In this document: in pieces, positions 1 to 5,692 of the stretch
How the letters are laid out: every line of letters begins with the position of its first letter
How positions within the stretch are numbered: position 1 is the stretch's first letter
DNA from: Candidatus Agrococcus pullicola
GTDB taxonomy: Bacteria > Actinomycetota > Actinomycetes > Actinomycetales > Microbacteriaceae
DNA length: 7,172 bases
Assembly: GCA_019115685.1 (NCBI GenBank)
Contig: DXDC01000143.1
Coordinates: 1 to 7,172 of the forward strand
Direction: 5' to 3'
Translations under genes and position numbers: made by a program
Notes under the pieces: generated by a model
What the model was told of the DNA's origin: nothing
The model's input: the letters and a program-made list of their open reading frames with translations, nothing else
The model's database searches: none

Positions 1-1
1 G

Positions 2-244
2 ACGATCGTGTTGGACACGCGCGTGCCGGCCGGGGACGTGTCGTGGCCGCAGGACGCCCCCGTAACGGTGCCGCGGTCGAGTCTGGCCACGAACGCGCTG
101 TGGTCGGCGCTGCTCGCGCGAGTCGTGGACCTGGACCCCGGCGTCGAGCTGTGGCGGAGCGCGAATGTCGACGGCAATGACGCCGCGAACGCCGCGACTA
201 TTGCTCGATTAGCGGAGCGGATCCCGGAGCTCTCGTCGGAGTGA
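2..244 (+). CDS. Sugar isomerase (SIS) domain protein, COG4821-like, C-terminal fragment
   Basis: Only the last 80 residues and the stop codon are in the window; the gene starts beyond the left edge. The visible tail contains a VPRSSLATNALWSALL helix followed by SANVDGNDAANAATIARLAERIPEL. A helix beginning near PRS, followed later by a SAN-x-DGxDxxN segment and a final short amphipathic helix, is what I recall at the C-terminus of COG4821 proteins (SIS phosphosugar-binding fold). These are often encoded beside GntR regulators and amino-sugar or PTS genes. Their substrate is usually unproven, but a phosphorylated (amino)sugar is likely, acting in the cytoplasm. The gene converges with the GntR regulator and overlaps it by 47 bases, which supports a shared locus. 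The family assignment rests on this short tail, so it is moderately sure. The active-site part is outside the window. Confidence 0.6.
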   Translation, partial: TIVLDTRVPAGDVSWPQDAPVTVPRSSLATNALWSALLARVVDLDPGVELWRSANVDGNDAANAATIARLAERIPELSSE

Positions 245-938
245 TCGCGGCCTGCAACACGAACCGATCGGCCGGATACGACGACAGCGTGTGTTCGAGC
301 ACCCGTCCGTTCAGGGTCGAAGTACGCAAGAACTGCAGCACCGGCGAGCCCTGCGCGACCTCCAGCAGCTCCGCTTCGCCCTGTGGCACGAGCCCCGCGC
401 GGATGACCTGTGTGCCGGCGTCGAACCGCACCCCGTACTGCTCGTCGAGCACTGCGTAGAGCGACGCTGTCGCGAAATCCGCTGCATCCAGCAGATCGGG
501 AGCAGCGGCGGCGAGGATGTGCGCCGATTCGACGGCGACCGGCGCTCCGTCCGTCAGGCGAACGCGCACGAGACGAGCAAGCGGTTCGTGCTCGCTGACG
601 TTGAACGTCTCTGCAAGGTCACCCGCCGGCACGAGCGTGGCTTCGACAACACGTGCGGAAGGAGTGAGCCCCCGCTGGCGCACCTGCACCGTGAAGCTGT
701 TGAGCGTGAGTGGCAGCGTGAGTTCCGGGCGGGCGACGAAGGTTCCTCGTCCCACCTCACGCGTCAGCCTGCCCTCAGCGACGAGCTGCTCGATCGCTTT
801 GCGAGCCGTCATGCGCGAGACGCCTTCCTCGGCCGCGAGATCGCGTTCGCTGAGCACGGGAGTCCCGACTGGCTGCTCGTTCGTGATGGCGCGGAGCCGC
901 GCAGCGAGCGCGAGGTACTTCGGCTCGGCAGAGGTCAT
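198..938 (-). CDS. GntR/HutC-family transcriptional regulator with UTRA effector domain
   Basis: This 246-aa protein has the usual length for the HutC branch of GntR. Residues 1-70 form the winged helix-turn-helix: an LSERDLAAEEGVSRMTARKA core (29-48), then QLVAEGRLTREVGRGTFVA, which is the recognition helix and wing with the family's typical G-R-G-T-F. Residues about 78-230 form the UTRA ligand-binding domain, with conserved features such as PVAVESAH (133-140) and the C-terminal R-x-S-T-x-N-G-x-V-L-E strand pair. UTRA regulators usually sense phosphosugars or small metabolites and repress nearby genes. The ATG at 938 is chosen because the protein then begins MTSAEPKYLALAARLR, the normal family start; an in-frame GTG at 977 would add 13 atypical residues. 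No good Shine-Dalgarno precedes the ATG. It overlaps the convergent SIS gene tail and lies 58 bases downstream of the oxidoreductase on the same strand. The likely target is the SIS/sugar locus to the left (inference); the ligand is unknown. Confidence 0.9.
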   Translation of the reverse strand: MTSAEPKYLALAARLRAITNEQPVGTPVLSERDLAAEEGVSRMTARKAIEQLVAEGRLTREVGRGTFVARPELTLPLTLNSFTVQVRQRGLTPSARVVEATLVPAGDLAETFNVSEHEPLARLVRVRLTDGAPVAVESAHILAAAAPDLLDAADFATASLYAVLDEQYGVRFDAGTQVIRAGLVPQGEAELLEVAQGSPVLQFLRTSTLNGRVLEHTLSSYPADRFVLQAAITPTRAPGSAPLIEQ

Positions 939-996
939 GGTTCGAGTCTGCCACCGATAACCAGCGTTCTCCCGCACGACGCCGCCCGGCCAGGCA

Positions 997-1908
997 TCAA
1001 CCGACTTCGATGACGATCTTGCCCTTGTGCTGCCCGGCTATGGCTGCTTCATACGCTTCCCGGGCCCTCGCGAACGGATAGCGGGCCCCGATCTCGACTT
1101 CCACATCTCCTGCCCCGACCATGTCGATCAGGTGCTGCAGCGGTGCCGTTTGCTCAAGGTCGGTCGCGACGCCACCGGCCCCGTGCGCATTCTTCACGGA
1201 GATCGAGATGCATCTGTGGAGGTCAGCGCCCAGTTCGATGCCAACCCTGACGCCCTCGCCGTCAGCGCAGTCGAGCACCGCATTGATCGGCGCGAGCGAC
1301 TGCAACTTCTCGTGCAGATCTCCTCCGTACTCGACAGCCTCGGCCCCGAGCGAACGGACGCGCCCCAGACGGGAGGCGCTTGCCGTTGCGACAACGCGCA
1401 CCCCGTGCCGCCTCGCGAACTGGATCGCGAACTGCCCGACCGCGCCCGAACCTCCGTGAACGAGGAGTGTCTGCCCGGCACGTGCGCGGGCGGGCCCTTC
1501 GACGGCATCCCATGCTGTACGGGCTGCGATGTTGACGCAGGCCGCCTCCGCCGTGTCCAGCTGCTCCGGGATATGCGCCACTGCCACGGAGGACGGGTCG
1601 ATCACCACGTACTCCTGCAGGGCACGACCACGCGCGGAGGTCATGACGCGGTCGCCCACTTTCCAAAGAGTCACACTCGAGCCGACTTCCTCGATCGTTC
1701 CGGCGATGTCGTTCGCGATACCGGATGGGAGTGCGAGACCGAAATTGGCCGCCTTCTCATGACTGGCCATGATCTTCCAGTCGACAGGATTGATCGAAAC
1801 GGCCTCGACTCGCACGAGCACTTCGTGCGGCTCTGGTGCGGGCAACGCGGCCTCGGTCAGCCGCATAACCTCTGGCCCGCCGTATTCCCGGTGCGTCCAC
1901 GCTTTCAT
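997..1908 (-). CDS. NADP-dependent quinone oxidoreductase-like MDR protein (zinc-free)
   Basis: This 303-aa medium-chain dehydrogenase/reductase belongs to the quinone oxidoreductase/zeta-crystallin branch (COG0604). The N-terminal GroES-like domain starts MKAWTHREYGGPEVM and carries E-V-L-V-R-V-x-A-x-S-I-N-P-V-D (29-43) and a GIANDIAGTIEEVG segment (63-76). The Rossmann domain has the nucleotide-binding loop HGGSGAVGQ (151-159). The catalytic-zinc and structural-zinc cysteine ligands of alcohol dehydrogenases are absent, as usual for quinone reductase-like members, which reduce quinones or enones with NADPH in the cytoplasm. The substrate cannot be read from the sequence. The ATG at 1908 is chosen because family homology begins at MKAW; an upstream in-frame start at 2016 would add 36 residues of non-family sequence. 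There is no clear ribosome site, but TATGCT sits 6 bases before the ATG, suggesting a leaderless message. The GntR gene follows after 58 bases with no visible terminator, so co-transcription is possible. Confidence 0.88.
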   Translation of the reverse strand: MKAWTHREYGGPEVMRLTEAALPAPEPHEVLVRVEAVSINPVDWKIMASHEKAANFGLALPSGIANDIAGTIEEVGSSVTLWKVGDRVMTSARGRALQEYVVIDPSSVAVAHIPEQLDTAEAACVNIAARTAWDAVEGPARARAGQTLLVHGGSGAVGQFAIQFARRHGVRVVATASASRLGRVRSLGAEAVEYGGDLHEKLQSLAPINAVLDCADGEGVRVGIELGADLHRCISISVKNAHGAGGVATDLEQTAPLQHLIDMVGAGDVEVEIGARYPFARAREAYEAAIAGQHKGKIVIEVG

Positions 1909-1914
1909 GCCCCA

Positions 1915-1920
1915 AGCATA
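1915..1920 (-). promoter_or_regulatory. Candidate -10 box for a leaderless oxidoreductase transcript
   Basis: On the minus strand the hexamer TATGCT ends 6 bases before the ATG at 1908. This spacing would put the transcription start at or next to the A of the start codon. There is no Shine-Dalgarno in the intervening TGGGGC, consistent with a leaderless mRNA, which is common in Actinomycetota. No good -35 hexamer is visible 16-18 bases upstream. Confidence 0.4.
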
Positions 1921-1993
1921 TTCCTGCGGCACGCTGTGCGCGGCAGTGCTCGTTGCCCCAGGCTTCTCCCAACGCCTCTTCAATTCATCGGAT

Positions 1994-2049
1994 GTCTGTG
2001 CTAGCGTGCTTAGCACCGACCGCTACTACCTCGCACCGTCAGCACAGAC
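1994..2049. promoter_or_regulatory. GTGCT/AGCAC repeat cluster: 9-bp inverted repeat flanking an 11-bp palindrome
   Basis: GTCTGTGCT at 1994-2002 is the exact reverse complement of AGCACAGAC at 2041-2049, with a 38-base spacer. Inside the spacer, 2006-2016 is the palindrome GTGCTTAGCAC. Four GTGCT/AGCAC pentamers thus fall within 48 bases, and a fifth GTGCT is at 1946-1950. The cluster lies in the divergent region between the oxidoreductase and fucosidase genes and overlaps a plausible -10 element on the plus strand. It looks like a multi-site operator, or alternatively a structured leader RNA. The binding protein is unknown. Confidence 0.4.
1999..2007 (+). promoter_or_regulatory. Candidate extended -10 promoter for the fucosidase gene
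   Basis: TGC-TAGCGT fits the extended -10 pattern TGN-TANNNT seen in actinobacterial promoters. The best -35 at 17-base spacing is a weak TTCAAT (1979-1984). Transcription from here would start near 2014 and give a leader of about 105 bases. It overlaps the GTGCTTAGCAC palindrome, where a repressor would block it. The AT-richer stretch at 2061-2100 could hold a closer promoter instead. Confidence 0.3.
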
Positions 2050-2063
2050 GCAACTGCGCTGAT

Positions 2064-2085
2064 TTGCGTAGAAATTGCGGTAAAA
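2064..2085 (+). repeat. Tandem 11-bp direct repeat in the fucosidase upstream region
   Basis: TTGCGTAGAAA (2064-2074) is directly followed by TTGCGGTAAAA (2075-2085), matching at 8 of 11 positions. The period is one helical turn and the stretch is AT-richer than its surroundings. It could be a pair of same-face protein-binding half-sites or a promoter region; no clean -35/-10 pair is visible within it. Confidence 0.3.
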
Positions 2086-2107
2086 CACTGAAGAATCACT
2101 CAAGGTT

Positions 2108-2111
2108 GAGG
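2108..2111 (+). promoter_or_regulatory. Ribosome binding site deciding the GTG start of the fucosidase
   Basis: GAGG lies 7 bases before the GTG at 2119, the right distance. A second in-frame GTG at 2134 would be 22 bases from this GAGG and 16 from the nearby AGGAA, both too far. The upstream GTG is therefore preferred, giving a signal peptide with a longer basic n-region. Confidence 0.55.
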
Positions 2112-2118
2112 CAGGAAC

Positions 2119-2238
2119 GTGCGAAATTCCCAAGTGAAATCACCAACGAAGACCAGAGCTCGAAGCGCAATCAGCGCACTAGCCATCGGATGTATATCGC
2201 TCGCCGGTACGGCCATCAGCAGCGCTCCTGCACACGCC
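2119..2238 (+). other. Signal peptide of the fucosidase
   Basis: The first 15 residues carry five Lys/Arg, followed by a hydrophobic core AISALAIGCISLAGTAI (17-33) and an A-P-A-H-A cleavage site before A41-D42. No twin-arginine motif is present, so Sec export is expected. The single Cys at 25 lies inside the hydrophobic core and not at a lipobox +1 position, so a lipoprotein is unlikely; the C-terminal LPxTG gives the anchor. Confidence 0.85.
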
Positions 2239-5200
2239 GCGGACGCTGACGACCTGAACATCGGCTTCGCCGGTTCACTTGTCGGAACAGAGGCGTATAC
2301 CACGACCGAGGGCGAACAGATGCTCGGCGTCGTTCACCGCTATGACGGCGGTGAGGAGCAGATTCCCGGCGGTGTCACCATCAGCGAGGCAGAGCACGGC
2401 ATCGCTTTCGAAGCGAGCGCTCTCTCGCTGGGCACGGGTGAAGTCGATACCGCATTCCTCCTCGAGGCGGATTTCACACCGAACGAGGCACCGGCCGAAT
2501 TCACGACCCTGCTGGCCGCCGGCGGCAACCTCTTCGTCAGGGTGGAGTCGGGCCAACTCGTCTACGGCTGGTCGTCATCCGACGGTAACGAGTGGACGGA
2601 CCACAAGGAATCCGTACCGCTCCCGACTGCGGATGAAGAGCACAGCGTCTCTATCGCGTTCGTGCCCGGCAGCACCAACCAGTTGCACTTGTGGATCGAT
2701 GGCACCGCGGGCCCAGTCGTCTACGGCGACGGCGCTCCCGTGATTGCGGACGGTCTGCAGAACTCGTTCGGCTTTGCCAACGATGTGCATGCGGCGGCCC
2801 GTGATCGCGGGTTCATAAGCGATCTGACACACATTCGCGCCGCGCAGTTCGACGGCGAATTCTCACCGGAGCTGTTCGAGCTGCAGCCCGCGCTTACGAC
2901 GAGCACGCTGCTGCACATCGATGGCTTCGGCGGGTCCGTCGAAGCCGAAAGCTACGTACCCGGAGATCGGGATACGGTACGCGGCGCGCTGAGCGTTGCC
3001 GACGCCAGCACGAGCGAGGAGGGCCTCCTGCTCGAGGCGAGCGGATTCGCGGCGTTCACTCCCGATGCTGAGGAAGAGCGGCAGGATGCCCCGCTCGTCA
3101 TCGAGGCTTCCGTTTCGGGTGCGCAGGACGGCCGACTCTTCAGCGCCGGTGACTTCGTGGCAGACGTTCGAGACTCCGCTCTCGTATTCGGCGCTGGGGA
3201 AACATCCGGCACGATCGACATCGAAGGCGAAGCCACTGTGGTCTCTATCGCACTCGCACGCGGCGAGACCGGTGATGTCACCGCGTACCCGGCTGTGGAC
3301 GGCGTCGAGCACGACCCGCTCGTTCTCGGCGACATCGCAACGGGCGATGAGGCAGGCACCGTCGTATACGGCTCCCACAACGGCGAAGACTCCGCCGCCG
3401 CCGAACTGCGCGCCGTGCGCGTTGCGGACCTGCTCACCGATGAGGTGACCAGGAGCGTGTTCCAGTTGCAGCCCCGTGAACCCGAGGTGTGCACACCCCT
3501 GGTCGACATCGAGCCTGGCAACCAGATCGAGATCTCCTCGGATGAGTGCTCGGAGAACATTCTGGAGCTCTCGACCATGGTGCGCCCGACCGAGGCGCAG
3601 CAGTCCTGGCAGGAGACGCAACTGACCGCCTTCATCCACTTCGGCATCAACACCTTCTACGACCAGGAGTGGGGCCACGGTGACGAAGACCCGGAGCGCT
3701 TCCAGCCGACCGAAGAGGTCGACGCAGAAGGTTGGGTGCGCGAGCTCCGCGACGCCGGGTACCGCTACGCGATCCTCGTCGTGAAGCACCACGACGGGTT
3801 CCTGTCCTACCCGTCCAGGTACACCGATTACTCGGTCGCGTCGACTCCTTGGCAGGACGGTCAGGGCGACATCCTCCGCGACTTCACGGACGCCGCCCGT
3901 GCGTACGGGATGAACGTCGGCGTCTACATGTCGCCTGCGGATTCAAACCAGGAGAAGTTCGGCGTGTACGGCAACGGCAGTGCGCAGGAGCCGCGCACGA
4001 TTCCGACGCTCGTCGAGGGCGATGACAGAGCGGGCGAGGATCTTCCGACGTTCACGTACGAGGCGACCGACTACGGCGAATACTTCCTGAACCAGTTGTA
4101 CGAAGTGCTCACGGAGTACGGACAGATCGACGAGGTGTGGTTCGACGGTGCCGAGGGCAACACGGAGAAGCACGAGCCGTACGACTACACGGCCTTCTAC
4201 GAGATGATCTACGAGTTGCAGCCCAACGCCGTCGTGGCCGTCGGCGGCCCCGACGTGCGGTGGGTCGGCAACGAGCACGGTGAGGCACGACCGAACGAGT
4301 GGTCGAACGTCGCCATCGTCGAGGAGGAACCCGGTGGCAAAATCGGCCAGACCGCATCCAACTGGGAGGACTACGGCAGCCGCGACCAGCTCATCCGGGC
4401 AGTGCAATCAGGCGAGGCGACGCACCTGAAGTGGTGGCCGAGCGAAGCCGACATGAAGCTGACTCCGGGTTGGTTCGCGCACGACAGCGATGTACCGAAG
4501 ACTCCGGAGGAGCTGATGCAGCACTACCGCGAGACCACGGGTCGCAACTCGGTCATGCTGCTGAATGTTCCGCCGACGACGACCGGGCACTTCGCCGACG
4601 AGTCGACCGAGGCCATCCACGGTTTCGCCGAGTTGCGACGCATGGAGTATACGAACGACGTCGCCTTGGGGCAGCCGGTGACCGTCAGCGGCGGGGCGAC
4701 CGAGGAGGTCACGAACGCGCTCACCGATGGCAACACTCGAACCGGTTGGTCGATCGATGCCGCCGAGCCTCGTACCGCGACGGTCGAGTTCGGTTCGGAG
4801 CAGCCGATCACGAGCGTGTGGCTCGGCGAGGACACCTTCAGCAACGGCCAGTCGATCGAGCGGGCGATCGTGGAGGCGCGCGTCGATGGCGAGTGGGTAG
4901 AGATAGGCGAAGTCGGAGCCGTCGGGCTCAGCCAGGCAGTCACTCCGGATTCCGCTGTCACCGCGGACGCCGTCCGCGTGCAGGTGCTGGAGGCTCGCGG
5001 CGCCTACTCACTGGGAACACTGCAGGCCTTCACGACGCTGGATGCCGACCCGGGGCTCCTGACGGAGGTCTACCTGGACTGCTCAGCGGAGGCCGCCGGG
5101 CCCGGTACTGCCGACCGGCCGTTCTCGTCGCTCGAGCAATTCCGTCAGGCCGAGATCGCCAGCGGTGCCCACGTGTACTTGGTCCCCGGTAACGACTGCC

Positions 5201-5595
5201 TCGACTCCACGACGCCGTTCTGGGGTTACGGAACCGACGACGCTCCGATCACGGTCTCCCTGTCGGGTGAGGGCGCAGTGCCGAGCTTCGGAGACCGCAG
5301 CGCCGAGGACGTATTCGGCCCGCTGACGGAGCAGGGCTGGGTGCTCGACCTGCCCGACTCCGACAACGGAGACGGAGACGGGGATGGAGACGGCAACGGC
5401 GACTCGGACGGGCCGGGCGACTCGGACGGTGATGATTCCGGAACCGGTGATGACACGGGCCAGCGCGATGACGCTGACACGGAACTGCCGAGCACCGGCG
5501 CAGTCCTCCCCTGGGGGCTCCTGCTTGCACTCGCCGTTGCGATCGGTGGGCTGGGACTACTGCTGCGCGTCCGCAGGCGCGCCCTGAACACCTAA
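2119..5595 (+). CDS. Secreted, sortase-anchored multidomain alpha-L-fucosidase (GH29, subfamily-B-like)
   Basis: This 1158-aa surface enzyme should hydrolyse terminal alpha-L-fucose from glycans outside the cell. Residues 1-40 are a Sec signal peptide, with likely cleavage after AHA. Residues about 42-257 and 258-451 are two LamG/concanavalin-A-like modules, each ending in a similar F-x-L-Q-P motif (253-257, 448-452). C458 and C477 may form a disulfide. The GH29 barrel spans about 480-835. It has the HFG motif (H507), KHHDGF (556-561) and VWFDGAEG, with D676 the expected nucleophile. The RWVGNEHG motif (E719 is the best acid/base candidate) and the PGWFAHDSD and NSVMLLNVPP segments favour the alpha-1,3/1,4-specific subfamily B. 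An F5/8 type C (CBM32-like) module covers about 847-973. Residues 983-1073 resemble the first part of a parallel beta-helix domain and appear truncated. An Asp/Gly/Ser stalk (1080-1118) leads to LPSTG (1123-1127), a membrane helix and an Arg-rich tail. The gene is monocistronic, closed by a terminator 15 bases after its stop. The substrate linkage is inferred. Confidence 0.9.
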   Translation: MRNSQVKSPTKTRARSAISALAIGCISLAGTAISSAPAHAADADDLNIGFAGSLVGTEAYTTTEGEQMLGVVHRYDGGEEQIPGGVTISEAEHGIAFEASALSLGTGEVDTAFLLEADFTPNEAPAEFTTLLAAGGNLFVRVESGQLVYGWSSSDGNEWTDHKESVPLPTADEEHSVSIAFVPGSTNQLHLWIDGTAGPVVYGDGAPVIADGLQNSFGFANDVHAAARDRGFISDLTHIRAAQFDGEFSPELFELQPALTTSTLLHIDGFGGSVEAESYVPGDRDTVRGALSVADASTSEEGLLLEASGFAAFTPDAEEERQDAPLVIEASVSGAQDGRLFSAGDFVADVRDSALVFGAGETSGTIDIEGEATVVSIALARGETGDVTAYPAVDGVEHDPLVLGDIATGDEAGTVVYGSHNGEDSAAAELRAVRVADLLTDEVTRSVFQLQPREPEVCTPLVDIEPGNQIEISSDECSENILELSTMVRPTEAQQSWQETQLTAFIHFGINTFYDQEWGHGDEDPERFQPTEEVDAEGWVRELRDAGYRYAILVVKHHDGFLSYPSRYTDYSVASTPWQDGQGDILRDFTDAARAYGMNVGVYMSPADSNQEKFGVYGNGSAQEPRTIPTLVEGDDRAGEDLPTFTYEATDYGEYFLNQLYEVLTEYGQIDEVWFDGAEGNTEKHEPYDYTAFYEMIYELQPNAVVAVGGPDVRWVGNEHGEARPNEWSNVAIVEEEPGGKIGQTASNWEDYGSRDQLIRAVQSGEATHLKWWPSEADMKLTPGWFAHDSDVPKTPEELMQHYRETTGRNSVMLLNVPPTTTGHFADESTEAIHGFAELRRMEYTNDVALGQPVTVSGGATEEVTNALTDGNTRTGWSIDAAEPRTATVEFGSEQPITSVWLGEDTFSNGQSIERAIVEARVDGEWVEIGEVGAVGLSQAVTPDSAVTADAVRVQVLEARGAYSLGTLQAFTTLDADPGLLTEVYLDCSAEAAGPGTADRPFSSLEQFRQAEIASGAHVYLVPGNDCLDSTTPFWGYGTDDAPITVSLSGEGAVPSFGDRSAEDVFGPLTEQGWVLDLPDSDNGDGDGDGDGNGDSDGPGDSDGDDSGTGDDTGQRDDADTELPSTGAVLPWGLLLALAVAIGGLGLLLRVRRRALNT
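5362..5464 (+). repeat. Low-complexity GGNGAC repeat encoding the Asp/Gly-rich wall stalk
   Basis: The DNA repeats a GGAGAC/GGCGAC-like hexamer, then the 14-mer GGCGACTCGGACGG occurs twice, 18 bases apart (5398 and 5416). It encodes residues about 1082-1115, including GDGDGDGDGNGDSDG and SDGPGDSDGDDSG. It sits just before the LPSTG motif and probably acts as a flexible spacer through the wall. It is strongly acidic, unlike the Pro/Thr-rich stalks common in LPxTG proteins. The D-x-D-x-D-G spacing also resembles calcium-binding loops, but that is only a resemblance. Such a tract may vary in length between strains. Confidence 0.75.
5485..5592 (+). other. Sortase cell-wall sorting signal (LPSTG, membrane helix, Arg tail)
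   Basis: Residues 1123-1127 read LPSTG, followed by a hydrophobic helix (about 1128-1149: AVLPWGLLLALAVAIGGLGL and on) and a basic end R-V-R-R-R. This is the complete class A/E-type sorting signal: sortase would cut between T1126 and G1127 and join the protein to peptidoglycan. No sortase gene is in the window. Confidence 0.92.
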
Positions 5596-5610
5596 CGATT
5601 CGCGCCTTCC

Positions 5611-5656
5611 AGGAGCCGTGCACGGGAGCTGACGTCTTCCGTGCACGGCTCCTTTT
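5611..5656 (+). terminator. Rho-independent terminator of the fucosidase gene
   Basis: AGGAGCCGTGCACGG (5611-5625) and CCGTGCACGGCTCCT (5639-5653) form a perfect 15-bp stem with a 13-base loop (5626-5638), followed by a short T run (5653-5656). It begins 16 bases after the TAA stop at 5593-5595. There is no matching A run on the left side, so it should act mainly on plus-strand transcripts. Confidence 0.88.
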
Positions 5657-5692
5657 CTGCGGGCGCAACGGCCGAGCGAATGAACCGGAGCG

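Noticed and set aside
291..1013. A 240-codon plus-strand open frame opposite the GntR gene
   Set aside because: It is antisense to a clear GntR/UTRA protein, has Arg/His-rich shadow composition, and has no ribosome site or family motif.
1027..2004. A 325-codon plus-strand open frame opposite the oxidoreductase
   Set aside because: It lies almost wholly antisense to a well-recognised MDR gene, is rich in Arg, His and Cys, shows no recognisable domain, and is a typical shadow frame in GC-rich DNA.
1909..2016. N-terminal extension of the oxidoreductase to a start at 2016
   Set aside because: The 36 extra residues have no family similarity and would run through the divergent promoter region. 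MKAW at 1908 is the normal start of this family.
1994..2049. CIRCE heat-shock operator
   Set aside because: GTGCT and AGCAC recall CIRCE halves, but CIRCE is TTAGCACTC-N9-GAGTGCTAA. The arm order, length and spacing here do not fit, and the downstream gene is not a chaperone.
2863..3792. A 309-codon minus-strand open frame inside the fucosidase gene
   Set aside because: It is antisense to the LamG and GH29 regions, with no motif or ribosome site. Long antisense frames are expected here from codon bias.
4299..5192. A 297-codon plus-strand open frame in another frame of the fucosidase
   Set aside because: It overlaps the GH29 and CBM32 coding sequence, and its product is Arg/Gly-rich without recognisable structure. 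It is a frame-shifted shadow and not a frameshifted part of the gene, since the main frame is continuous with good motifs throughout.
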